From: Cryptomeria japonica
Lineage: Eukaryota > Streptophyta > Pinopsida > Cupressales > Cupressaceae
Length of the DNA stretch: 60,000 nucleotides
Assembly: GCF_030272615.1 (NCBI RefSeq)
Contig: NC_081414.1
Coordinates: 46,554,501 to 46,614,500, forward strand
Direction: 5' to 3'
Numbering within the stretch: the stretch's first letter is position 1; every line of letters starts with the position of its first letter. Below, in pieces: positions 10,780 through 20,323 of the stretch. The position numbers were made by a program, and so were the translations under genes. The notes beneath the pieces were generated by a model, which had not been told where the DNA came from, did not search any database, and saw only the letters and a program-made list of their open reading frames with translations.

Positions 10780-11134
10780 TTGTCAAAAAGGGGGAGTGTA
10801 TAGTATTCAAAGTATCAAGTATCAACCAACAGGAGTATAGTATACAGGGGGAGTATACTGATCCGAATGAGCAGAGTATGCAGAGTATCCAAGAGCAGTG
10901 AACCGAGCAGTGAACAGATAAATGAATAGTGATTACAGAATATTGATCACCAAGCATACTTAATCAGAGTTTTGTATAGTATATTGATAAGGGGAGTATA
11001 TATTTAATATACTATTTCATTGACTAATGTATATACTGTATGTTTAGTCAAATTTTGTATAGTATATAGATTTTTGAGTAATGACTTTGAAAGTAGTTTT
11101 GTCAAACATCTCAACTAACGTCAAAAGGGGAGAT
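10780..11134 (+). repeat. GTATAGTATA-rich 3' region with repeated purine tracts
   Basis: Between ORF2 and the 3' LTR, GTATAGTAT-type words recur at least five times. Four purine runs each resemble a polypurine tract: near 10784, 10848, 10990 and 11124. Only the last adjoins the 3' LTR. The layout looks like repeated duplication of the tract plus its following bases. Confidence 0.6.
11122..11134 (+). promoter_or_regulatory. Polypurine tract of element A
   Basis: CAAAAGGGGAGAT directly precedes TGTTAC of the 3' LTR. It is almost the same as the tract of element E (AAAGGGGGAGAT). Confidence 0.85.
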
Positions 11135-12265
11135 TGTTACTACTTATCAAATTACCATTAGTTTTATATCCAAAGTCATTCTATATACTCTAGTCGGTTA
11201 CTACTACCAAAATATTCAGTCGGTATGCACAGTCTAGTTGGTTATAGAAGAAAGTAGTCACAGAACGTAGTATACACCGAGCTATCTACTGAGTATCTTT
11301 TTATGTCTACCGAGCAGCAAAGATGACACACCAAGTTGATATACACCGAGTGAAACATGTTACCAGATTCATTGAACCTGGACATGCATATGAAAATGTG
11401 TTACAAGATCAAGGCACATCTAACCGTTATCACATTGGAAATTGCACTAGAAGATTGTGTATGATTTTGAGGTCATCTAACCAATGAAATATTTTGCATG
11501 GTTATTCATTCGATAAATTGTATTTGTAAGATCGAAGGAATGAATGGATCACTGACATAAGAGATCTATTTATACAACATGAGTTAAGTGTGTGTGCATG
11601 AGTGTAAGAAGACTGTTATAGAGACACAGAGGTCATCGAGAAGGTTTTTCAGAGAACAGTCAAAGAACAGAGTAAACAGAAGGGTTTACCAAGTTACTAT
11701 ATGGGTTACCGAGGTATGATATAAGCAAGGTAATCTATTCTGAGCACATAGAGTCTACTATAACATTTCAGATGTAAAGTTGCAGATATTTGTAATGATT
11801 TTATTGTAATATTTTGAAGTTGTAAGAGATACCTCTAACAGGGTAAAAGACTCTAATCAAGTCTATAAATTGTAAAGCCTCTAACCAGGTGCAACATTTA
11901 TTTTAAGTGTTGTAAAATCCTTTAGCAAGGTAGATCTAACAGATCTTGATACTCCTAATAGGGTAAGCTATCAGAAATAGCTAAACATGTAGCTCTAATC
12001 GAGCATCTTTATTATTGTAGTAGTGAAGTTGTGGGTGCCATCACCACCGTAGTTTTTCTCTCTAACCAAGAGTTTCTGCGTAACTGAAATATATGTGTTA
12101 TGGAGTGAATCATGTATGATTGTTATCTATTTGTTTTAGCTTTATTTTATGTTACTACACTATTCAGTCTATGCATAACAGTAAAGATATTATTCAAGAA
12201 AAGTTTTGGAGTACTGATTCACCCCTCCCCTCTCAATACATTAGCTTTCCATATTGGGCCTGACA
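11135..12265 (+). repeat. Element A 3' LTR
   Basis: 1,131 bp, TGTTAC...CCTGACA. TATA-like CTATTTATACAA at 11566-11577. Most differences from the 5' LTR are C/T or G/A transitions, plus the roughly 15-bp indel near 11335. Confidence 0.88.
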
Positions 12266-12357
12266 AACACAACATTACATAATATAGTAACTTAGAACAA
12301 ACAACAAAAGGAAGCTTACAGACAACAAAGAGACAAAACCAAGGACAGCAACAAAAA

Positions 12358-13857
12358 CTAAATACTATTCATAATTTCCTCAGCGTGAACAACCATTTGT
12401 TTCATGTTGTTCGCTGAGGTCTTCAGATCCTCTAGCTCACGACCTTTGATGTCACCCTTTTTCTTTGTGTTAGATTTGGTCCTCCTTTCATGACCCTTCT
12501 TGTTCAACTACTCTTTATCACCATCCTTCTCTACATTATTCTTGAACCTGTTAATAAGGATGTTCATGTTGTCCACCGAAGATTTGAGGATTTGGAAATT
12601 TTGGTTGGCAATCTTCTTGACGTTGAGCTCCAGCCTGTCAATTCTGGTACTGAAATCTTTCATTTTGTTTTCCATTTCCTTTGTATCTCCCATCTCATTG
12701 ACCTTTTTCTCCATTGCTATTATTTTTCCAACCATACATTCAATAGCTTCCGCATTATGCAGAATGGCCACCAACTCTTTAACATGATCCACCAAGAGCT
12801 TGTCACCAACTGTAATTCTTGCAATGGCCTATGTATTAGTTTTCAAACTATTAACATCCTTCACCATAGTAGCAATGGTCTCACAAAAGGCCTTAACAGT
12901 ATCTTTGTCACCATTGTCACTTTTATCCCCTTTTTTCTCCTTATGCAAATTTGTGGTCTTCACGGCCTCCAAATTATCCATCACCGGGTTACCCTCCCCT
13001 TCTTTATCCTGACTATAAACCACCTTGTTTTCTTCAGCCTCCTCTGATTCAATCTGAACATGATTGAAGTCAGAATTGCTCCCCTTTTTAGTATTCATTT
13101 TCTAAGCCTTATTTCCAGTGGTTTTCCCTTTCCTTTTTTTAGAAAGTTTTTCCTCAAGGAATTCAGTTGCAGAGTCCAACATATTAGATTCCACAATAAT
13201 CCTCCTCTTCTTGGCCCTATTCCTCCCTTTCTTGCTAGTTTCCTCTGACTCTCCCTCGGTCTCTGAATCAAAGTAAAAAACACTATCCTTACTTTCTGTA
13301 GTCTCATCTCTAGCATTTTTGCCTTTAATAGGATTTTCAATGCACTTCCCCTTTAGCATTTTATAAACCAAGACCATAAGCCCCTGGTGGAGGGCATGAT
13401 CTCTGTTAGGATCCTTTTGGATCTCCTTTATAGTATGATCCATAGAATAGGCAAGGTAATAGGGAAGGCTAACCCTTTCTCCATGACGAAAATGATTAAG
13501 AAGAATGAAGTGATGCCCATAGGCCTTGGTAAACCTACCGTCTAAGGTAATGTATTCAATAGAAGTGAAAAGAACAAACCTCCATGGCCTGCAAATTCTC
13601 TTCGGGGAGTGGTAGGAGTTGTCAATTTTGATCATCTTTCACCTCTCTCCATCCGTAACTAGAAACTTGTCTACAGCTTTGTCAGATATTCCTCTGTCCC
13701 TGTAAAATTTCATACCCTCGATAGACATCCTCGTGGCCTCGGCGATAACCTCTTCGTTGACATTCATCATCTGTGAACCAATTTGAATTTTTCTATTTTT
13801 CCAGTTCTTGATGAAGTAACTAGTGATTGTGGGGTCTTTCCCACTTAGTCGTTCCAT
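12358..13857 (-). pseudogene. Coiled-coil ORF, copy 3 (full length, four stops)
   Basis: One minus-strand frame runs from ATG 13857 to TAG 12358-12360, 499 codons, with in-frame stops at 13636-13638, 13099-13101, 12826-12828 and 12505-12507. N-terminal domain: TSYFIKNW, then EVIAEATRMSIEGMKFYRDRG. A second globular part has PWRFVLFTSIEYITLDGRF, YGHHFILLNHFRHGERV, and HQGLMVLVYKMLKG. An acidic/basic linker (ETEGESEE, then KKRKGK) is followed by a coiled coil and a basic C-terminal patch. The globular part recalls domain 1 of ORF2 in elements A and F (a V-x-x-TG-like motif, then an HGxxL...FY-type helix), but the similarity is faint. Function unknown. Element A is inserted in its 3' tail. Confidence 0.55.
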
Positions 13858-13904
13858 GAAAACATTCAGACCTCCCTGCTGGAGGATATCCTAGACTTGT
13901 TAAT

Positions 13905-14507
13905 AAGGTATAATTTTGATGCATATATTGTTAATAAGGTACAAGTAAGAGTGAATCAAACAAAGACACCTTATGAGCTATGGCATGGAAGAGCACATAC
14001 TGTCAAGTATTTAAGGATATTTGGAAGCAAGTACCACACAAGAAGAAATGAGAAAGATTTGAGAAATATTGATGTATTATTAGATGAAGGAATATTCTTG
14101 AGATACTCTACAAAGAGCGAGGCATACCAATGTTGCAACAAGAGGCTGAAGAAGATTGTGGAAAGTGTGAATGTGAAAGTGAGTGAGAATGAAATCATGT
14201 TGCACCTGAACTTGAGGTTGAGATAGAGGATGATCTTATTATTGTAAAAGAAGAGGTTCCAAAAGAAAAAGAAGAGATAAATGCAAAAGATAATGAACCT
14301 AAATACTCACCTAAGGCACCTGCAAAATATGTGCGAAAGAACCATTCAAAATATCACATCATTAGAGATAAAGAAAAAGGAGTTCAAACAAGAAGAAGAC
14401 TTGCTGAGACTTGTGATCAAGAAAATATATATTTTCTATCTCAAATGGATTCAAAAAAAATTGCAAAAGCTAGAAAGGATGAAGGTTAGATAAAATAAAT
14501 GGAAGAG
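13905..14507 (+). pseudogene. copia-1 integrase C-terminus and linker to RT
   Basis: The frame beginning near 13917 gives AYIVNKVQVRVNQTKTPYELWHGR and then YLRIFGSKYHTRRN, the standard copia integrase C-terminal sequence (TPYE.W.G, then the FG.K.Y block). KSEAYQCCNKRLKKIVES corresponds to the KA(Y/F)RC.(N) block. A frame change at about 14210 leads to an acidic linker and AKYVRKNHSKYHIIRD-type sequence, ending where element B is inserted (TSD AAGAG at 14503-14507). RT continues at 18535. Broken, not functional. Confidence 0.8.
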
Positions 14508-14969
14508 TGTCGGTGTAAATAATTATTCATCATGGATATTATTACACTTTACTTAAGTTTACTTGGGAAATGCATTTCATAGTAGTTTGGGTATGAGACA
14601 CTTGGGTTTTTGTGCCACATTGGGATAGTGTGTGTAGGAGAATTTCCACCTTTTATGGTATGATCTTGTTGTTACACTCCACATTTAGTGGGTGATCCAC
14701 CTCATGTGGACTATTATATTGTTTCTCTTACCTACCCACACCTATTTTGTACCTACCCTTGTTTCTTATTGAGCCACATGTCATGTTTGTGTGCTCACAT
14801 ATCCATATAGCCTTGCCTATATAAGCAGGCTCATATTCATTGTATGTAACGATTGATGATCCAGTTGATCAGTATTTTAATCTTGATAGAATACAGTTTA
14901 TTTCTATCATATATTTTGTCTCTCTTATTTGTGCTTTCCATTGCCTCTTGATCTTGGCAAAATCTCACA
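14508..14969 (+). repeat. Element B 5' LTR
   Basis: 462 bp, TGTCGGTG...TCTCACA. TATA box CTATATAAG at 14817-14825, about 150 bp before the LTR end. Confidence 0.9.
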
Positions 14970-14982
14970 TGGTATTAGAGCC
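14970..14982 (+). promoter_or_regulatory. Primer-binding site of element B
   Basis: TGGTATTAGAGCC directly abuts the LTR. It differs by one base from the initiator-tRNA(Met) site TGGTATCAGAGCC. Confidence 0.88.
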
Positions 14983-15786
14983 ATTAGAGTGTCATTGGTT
15001 TGCTAATTGAAAGAAATTTGATGCTATTTGGGGTTGTGTATTTTGGAGTTTTCTATTGCAAGTTATTATTGAAGCTTGATGGTTTAAATATGAGGTTACC
15101 ATTGGATTGAGAAGGTCCAAGAAAGTCAATTTTGCCTTTTGTTTCATCCATATCAAACTTCGGAGGCCAAATCTAGAGGCATTTGAAGTTTGACGCTGTG
15201 GCGAAAATTTTCCAGAAATTATAATTTTGCAGGCAATTTTCAAATAGCGATATCTCACTCATCCGGGCTCCTTTTTTCGAGCAATTTTTTTTGTTTTGGG
15301 GTAGAATTTCATGATCTGTACAGTGGTGTAGGATTTTTTTGATTTTCGGATATAGGTTTTCCTGATTTTTACAACTTTGGAGGCTTCGTTTGGGCTCATA
15401 TGGACTCCTTTTCAGGTGTCATTTTTTTTGAAAGTGCATATTTTTTCATCTACTTTCATAATCTGCCATCTGTTTGTAGTGATTTTAAGTAGAAATTGTA
15501 CTTTTAGTATTTGGCCATTTTTGGCATATTTGGTACTTGCATTTTGCTTGGATCTCAGTTTAGATCATTAGCAGTATTTGTTGAAGTCTCTTAGATCTCA
15601 TTTTGAGAAGTTGTAAATTGAAATCAAAAGTCTACTTTGCCTTGTTTTGCAAGTGGCCCATTGTGTACGCACTAAGTATAAAGTGCCAAAATCATTATTT
15701 TGGGGGGATTTCTTGATTGAGTATTTTGGGGGGGTGTCTTGTGTGATTGTGCCTCTCTCTATCTTGTGTTTTTTCATTTTGGTGCT
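14983..15786 (+). other. Leader of element B
   Basis: About 800 bp of T-rich leader between primer site and Gag start. No coding frame or internal repeat is evident. It probably holds the packaging signal, but no specific structure could be identified. Confidence 0.5.
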
Positions 15787-17100
15787 ATGGGTTCTCCTAA
15801 ATTTCCACTTTTAACTCCTCATAATTATGCATCATGAAAAATTAAGGCATGGAGTAAACTAATGGAAAAAGGACTCATTCATTATGTAAATGAAACTATT
15901 ACAGCACCACTTGATCTTAAGGCTGATCCTAATGCTCAAATTGAATGGCTTGCTAAGAATGCTATGGCACTTGGAACTCTTAGAAAGTATGTATCAGATG
16001 ACCTCATTTTTCACATTGATAAGTGTACAAAAATTAAAGAGGCTTGGGATATATTTCAGAAATTGTATGGTCAAGTTGATGAGATTAAGGGCTACAAGCT
16101 TAATAGTGAACTCACAACTTTGGATCCCAAGGATTTTGATACAATCCAAGATTATGTCACAAAAGCAACTAAGCTAAGAGAAAAGCTAAAGGATTGTGGA
16201 ATTGACAAAAAGGATGCTCAATTGGTTTATAACTTGTTGGACAAGCTTCCTTAAGAGTATGCAGCCTTTGTATCTAGCTTTCACGCCCATAGGTTAGCTC
16301 AAGGTTCCTCATACACTTCTCCCTCATTTGATTCATTCACGAAGATGTTGATACTTGAGCAATATAAGTTGACCATGATGGGGATTCTCAAATCTTCAAA
16401 GTCACAAGCTTTGGTGGCTAATAAAGTGATTCAAAGTAATCAAGGAAAAGGCAAGAATCAAAAGCAACCTAAGTCAAAACCACATCAAGATGGAGCACAA
16501 TCTTTCTCTCCACAACAAGGTGATTCACCATTCTCACCTAAGAGGAAATCATATAAGGACATTCTTTTTTGTCGATATTGCAAGAAGTCAGGACATGATG
16601 AACATCATTGTTATAAGAAGGATATTGATGAGTTGAAGAATCTTCTTGAGAAGAATAGAATCAACCTACCTTCTAGAATGTCTACATCGGCTTCTTCTTC
16701 CAAGGATAAAGGAAAGGATCACTCTTTTGGGATAGATAAAGGAAAGGGACAAGCTCTTTGTGCTACTACAAGTCATGATTCAGGGAGATGGCTTCTAGAT
16801 TTAGGGGCTTCTCATCATATGGCATCTTCACAATCTATGTTTTCTACATTTGAGCCTTGCCACATGCTGCAGATTTTGATGGGCAATCATATATACATGG
16901 ATGTGATTGGGAAAGGATCTATTGCCATTGGGGATAACTCCTTCAATGATGTGTTGTGTGTACCCCACTTGACAAATAATCTTCTTTCCATATATCAAAT
17001 CACACATGGGGCAACTAAGAAAACTGTGGAGTTCACACCTGATTCAGTTATCATTAGAGACTTGGAGAGTGGAGCTATCATTTGTGACTGGGGTGGTTGA
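15787..17100 (+). pseudogene. Element B Gag-protease (two stops)
   Basis: ATG 15787 opens a frame to TGA 17098-17100 with two premature stops (about 15832, where Trp is expected in NYASWKIK, and 16252-16254). The copia Gag (UBN2-type) region spans 15787-16380: FHIDKCTKIKEAWDIFQKLY, then YVTKATKLREKLKDCG. One CCHC knuckle, CRYCKKSGHDEHHC, is at 16570-16611. The aspartic protease follows at 16780-17060: the WLLDLGASHHM motif at 16788-16820 keeps the catalytic Asp but has Leu where DSG/DTG is usual, then GKGSI and NNLLSI. After 17100 the protease tail continues one frame over (DHASRLYSFSDFG, to 17203). Two early stops and the altered active site make this copy non-functional. Confidence 0.85.
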
Positions 17101-17207
17101 TCATGCATCTCGGTTGTACTCTTTTTCAGATTTTGGTCCTATTGATGAGGTTGATTCTTCGTATGTTGATGATTCATATTTTGAGGAGAACTTTGGGTTT
17201 TAGTTGA

Positions 17208-17693
17208 TTGGGATGCCTATTGACAAACATTGTAGGTTTGTTTGTGTACTCCTACATTGCAGATTTGGGAGACACCATTGATGACATTCATCTTCTCTTT
17301 GATGAAGATGATCCTTCTTTGATTGTTGTGAGGGATCACTCTGACCCTCTTGTGCATTCTCTACATGATCAATCTTTAGAGGTTGACATGATTGTGAATA
17401 CTTTTGTACAACACTTGGAGGAGGTCTCTTTATCTTTTGAGGAGACATATGAGTCTTTGGATATTGTTCTACATTCATCTCCACTAGATCTTGGACTGCT
17501 TTTTTCAGCAGTGTGGCACAGTTTACCACCTTTGGAGGGGGTACCTTTCAACATCGACATGGGGACACTTGAGCAGTTTTTAGAGATTCCTTTCATCATG
17601 AGTATTTTTTCTCCATCTTCCTTTCATGGTTGGGGAGACTTTTTGGATACACCTTTGGTTTTGTTTCTTCCTAAGCAGAGGAACATGGTTTGA
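17208..17693 (+). pseudogene. Acidic ORF of element B, in the place of pol
   Basis: An open frame of 161 codons, rich in Asp, Glu, Ser, Leu and Phe, for example DDIHLLFDEDDPSL and EEVSLSFEETYESLD. It lies where integrase and RT would be in an autonomous copia element. No catalytic or metal-binding motif is visible. A related sequence occurs at 3024-3310 in another element (shared VLHSS, IDMGTLE, LFLPK). The frame here is intact from its first start-like codon, but it is out of frame with the protease remnant ending at 17203. It may be a conserved element protein or a transcribed 3' region that only looks coding. Function unknown. Confidence 0.5.
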
Positions 17694-18072
17694 CATTCAT
17701 GGAGCATTTTCTTCATTCATCTTTGAGCTTCTATCATTGGTGCAGATTCCACATTGAGGGGGGGCTTCCTAGTCTCTCTTCTTCTTCTTCTCTCATATGG
17801 GGGGGCCTTTTTCCTCACATGGGGTTTTGTCCTTCACATACTTCTATGAGAGTTCTTTATACATGGTTTTCATCTCTCTTTTGAGGGAGGGTTTTTTCCC
17901 ATTGGGTTTTTCTCTCTTTCCCTGCTTTGTGAGAGATTTCATTGCATTGGTTTTCATACATTTGTATTTGTACATGGGTACCTAACATGGCCTCGTAGCC
18001 GGGACCCATCTTGCATTTCTTAGTTGCATTGTAGACTTAAGTGCATTCCCCTAAGTTGCTCTTAAGGGGGGG
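17694..18072 (+). other. 3' untranslated region and polypurine tract of element B
   Basis: T-rich, with repeated GGGTTTT and CTTTTGAGGGAGG-like blocks seen in many plant copia 3' ends. AAGGGGGGG (18064-18072) directly precedes the 3' LTR and is the polypurine tract. No gene seen. Confidence 0.7.
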
Positions 18073-18534
18073 TGTTGGTGTAAATAATTATTCATCATGC
18101 ATATTATTACACTTTACTTAAGTTTACTTAGGAAATGCATTTCATAGTAGTTTGGGTATGAGACACTTGGGTGTTTGTGCCACATTGGGATAGTGTGTGT
18201 AGGAGAATTTCCACCTTTTATGGTGTGATCTTGTTGTTACACTCCACATTCAGTGGGTGATCCACCTCATGTGGACTATTATATTGTTTCTCTTACCTAC
18301 CCACACCTATTTCCTACCTACCCTTGTTTCTTATTGAGCCACATGTCATGTTTGTGTGCTCACATATCCATATAGCCTTGCCTATATAAGCAGGCTCATA
18401 TTCATTGTATGTAACAATTGATGATCTAGTTGATTAGTATTTTCATCTTGATAGAATACAGTTTATATCTATCATATATTTTGTCTCTCTTATCTGTGCT
18501 TTCCATTGCCTCTTGATCTTGGCAAAATATCACA
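18073..18534 (+). repeat. Element B 3' LTR
   Basis: 462 bp, TGTTGGTG...ATATCACA, followed by the duplication AAGAG. TATA box CTATATAAG at 18382-18390. Confidence 0.9.
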
Positions 18535-20012
18535 AAGAGGAATTGAATTAGGTAGAAAAAAATTAAACATGAGAACTAGTACCGAAACTGTTGGACAAAA
18601 ATGTGATAGGAACAAAGTGGGTGTTCTAGAATAAGCTGAATAAAGATGGAAAATTCACAAGGAACAAGGAAAGACTACTTTGTAAAGGCTATTCACAGGT
18701 TGAAGGTATATACTTTAAGGAGTCTTTTTCTCTGATAGCTAGGATGGAAGCTGTAAGGATGCTTCTTGCATTTGTTGCATATAAGAAATTTAAGGTATAT
18801 CAAATGGATGTCAAGTCGGTATTCTTGAATGGAGAACTTGAAGAAGAGGTGTATATTGAACAACCATATGGGTTTTAGTTGTCAAATATTTGGATATGGT
18901 ATGTAGACTCAAGAAGGCACTTTATGGACTCAAACAAGTTCCTAGAGCTCAATATGCAAGGTTAGACATATATTTACTGCATCGGAACTTCAAGAAAGGC
19001 ACATCAAATAGTAATCTCTATTTCAAAGTTGAAAGTAATAAACTATTAATTGTTGTTGTGTATGTTCAAGATCATTTTTTGGAGGAGATGATAGTGTTTG
19101 TGAGATATTTATAGAATAAATACATAAATAATTTGAGATGCCGATGATTCATGAGTTATCATTTTTCCTTAGTCTTCAAGTGACATAGTCAAAAGATGGT
19201 ATTTTCATTTCTCAGACCAAGTATATTAGGGAGATGTTGAAGAAGTTTGGTATGGAGGATTGTAAGCCAGTTGGAACTCCTATGGATACTAGTTGTAAGA
19301 TAAGTAAGGATGATGGATCTTTGTAAGTTTATCATAAACAATATAAGCCTATGATTAGAGGATTGCTATATTTGACTACTTCAAGACCAGAAATTATGCA
19401 TGTTGTATGTTTGTTTTCTAGATATTAAGCTAATCCAAAGCAATCTTGTGACCAAGTAGCAAAAAAGGATATTCAAATATTTTAAAGGGAATTTGGATTT
19501 TATTTTTTCATATAAGAAGGATGAATATTTTACTTTGAAAGAATACATAGATGTTGATTAGGCTGAATGTGTCCATGAAAAAAGAAGTACAAGTAGTGGT
19601 GCATGTTTCTTGGGAGATAGATTGGTCTCTTGGTTGAGTAAAAAGTGGGATTCAATATATTTACCTACTAAAAAGGCAAAATATATTGCAACAACATCTG
19701 GTTGCACTCAATTCATGTAGATGAAGAAAACTCTTAGAGGTATCAAGGTGATGTATGATGAAGAAATTCCTATTATGTGACAATACAAGTGCAATTAATA
19801 TTTCAAAGAATCTGGTAACACATTTAAAGACTAAACAAATTTCTATCTGGTATCATTTCTTAAGAGAGAAGGTTGTAAAGAAGGAAATTAGATTGGAGTA
19901 TGTGCCTACAAAGGATTAGATTGAAAACATATTTACCAAGGCACGAATGAAGGATATCTTTGAGTATCTCAAGCAAAATTTAGGGGTCATCACCCCTATT
20001 TCTTCAAACTAG
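18535..20012 (+). pseudogene. copia-1 reverse transcriptase and RNase H
   Basis: Resumes copia-1 after element B. RT: NVIGTKWVF then NKLNKDGKF, LLCKGYSQVEG, ARMEAVRMLLAF, KVYQMDVKSVFLNGELEEEV and KKALYGLKQVPRA (18600-18960). The catalytic YVDD box reads YVQDHF (about 19057-19075), so one of the two aspartates is lost. Later FGMED (about 19250) and ATTSGC (about 19690) lie in the connection and RNase H, followed by NISKN and DIFEYLKQNLGV at the C-terminus (19950-20005). At least a dozen stops and several frameshifts are present, so this is an old relic. Confidence 0.82.
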
Positions 20013-20323
20013 ATGCATAGAAGTGGTGCATCTATCCAAGGGGAGTATCAAAGTTTATCCTTTTTCTCCTAGATTGATGTGGTGGTTACTCTCGAGAGCA
20101 GCAGTTTAGGTAGTAGTTATCATTGTCAAAGAGAGTATTATAGTTATCAAAGTCTTATCCAAAAGGGGGAGAAATAGTTTTAAAGTTGAAGAAAAAGCTA
20201 TTGTTTGCAGTTTTGCAACCTTTATCCTTGATGTCAAAGGGGGAGAGATTCAAAAATAAGGAGAAAAGGTTAGTTGTGCTGATTGGTAGTAAAAGTGTTG
20301 CCATCAATGACAAAAGAGGATAA
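20013..20323 (+). other. 3' untranslated region of copia-1
   Basis: Contains copia-type purine runs (CAAAGGGGGAGAG at about 20235-20247) and CCATCAATGACAAAAGAGGAT at 20301-20321. The second aligns with CCATCAATGCCAAAGGGGGAGAT, which precedes the 3' LTR of element E. No gene seen. Confidence 0.5.

Larger units (their letters stand above)
4329..12265 (+). mobile_element. Element A: pol-less copia-type LTR retrotransposon with a long extra ORF
   Basis: Complete element of about 7.9 kb. LTRs of 1,116 and 1,131 bp begin TGTTACTAC and end CCTAACA/CCTGACA. A perfect 5-bp target-site duplication AACAC lies at 4324-4328 and 12266-12270. A methionine-initiator-type primer site follows the 5' LTR and a purine tract precedes the 3' LTR. 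The interior codes for a coiled-coil, multi-knuckle Gag (5537-6859) and ORF2 (7387-10769). No protease, integrase, RT or RNase H motif is visible in any frame, so movement would need enzymes from another element. LTR divergence is roughly 6-7 percent over the first 200 bp. Confidence 0.85.
4195..13894 (-). mobile_element. LINE-like retroposon, copy 3 (minus strand), split by element A
   Basis: It lies between two halves of copia-1 integrase. Without element A it is about 1.76 kb: a short 5' leader (13858-13890), a 499-codon frame (13857-12358), a T-rich 3' tail and an end at about 4195-4205 reading ACTGAATCAAAACAA on the minus strand. The flanks CTAGAACTATTG (4185-4196) and CTAGACTTGTT (13891-13901) may be a decayed target-site duplication. 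There are no LTRs and no reverse transcriptase. This is probably a full-length copy, unlike copy 2. Confidence 0.5.
14508..18534 (+). mobile_element. Element B: Gag-protease-only LTR retrotransposon (TR-GAG-like)
   Basis: Complete 4,027-bp element with 462-bp LTRs and a perfect 5-bp duplication AAGAG (14503-14507, 18535-18539). The LTRs show about 15 mismatches in 462 bp (roughly 97 percent identity by eye). A primer site follows the 5' LTR and a G-run polypurine tract precedes the 3' LTR. The interior holds a copia Gag-protease frame and then an acidic ORF in place of integrase, RT and RNase H. This fits the known class of terminal-repeat elements that keep only GAG. Inserted in the integrase/RT linker of copia-1. 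Confidence 0.88.
3935..20012 (+). mobile_element. Old Ty1/copia element (copia-1), interrupted by nested insertions
   Basis: Three collinear segments together give the end of integrase, reverse transcriptase and RNase H of one copia element. They are 3935-4194, about 13895-14507 and 18535-20012. The first gap is filled by coiled-coil-ORF copy 3 carrying element A, and the second by element B. The gag, protease and 5' half of integrase are absent. Many stops and frameshifts show that it is the oldest assignable layer in this half of the window. Confidence 0.75.

Noticed and set aside
12490-13047. Plus-strand frame of 185 codons rich in Leu, Ile, His
   Set aside because: Shadow of the minus-strand coiled-coil ORF copy 3.
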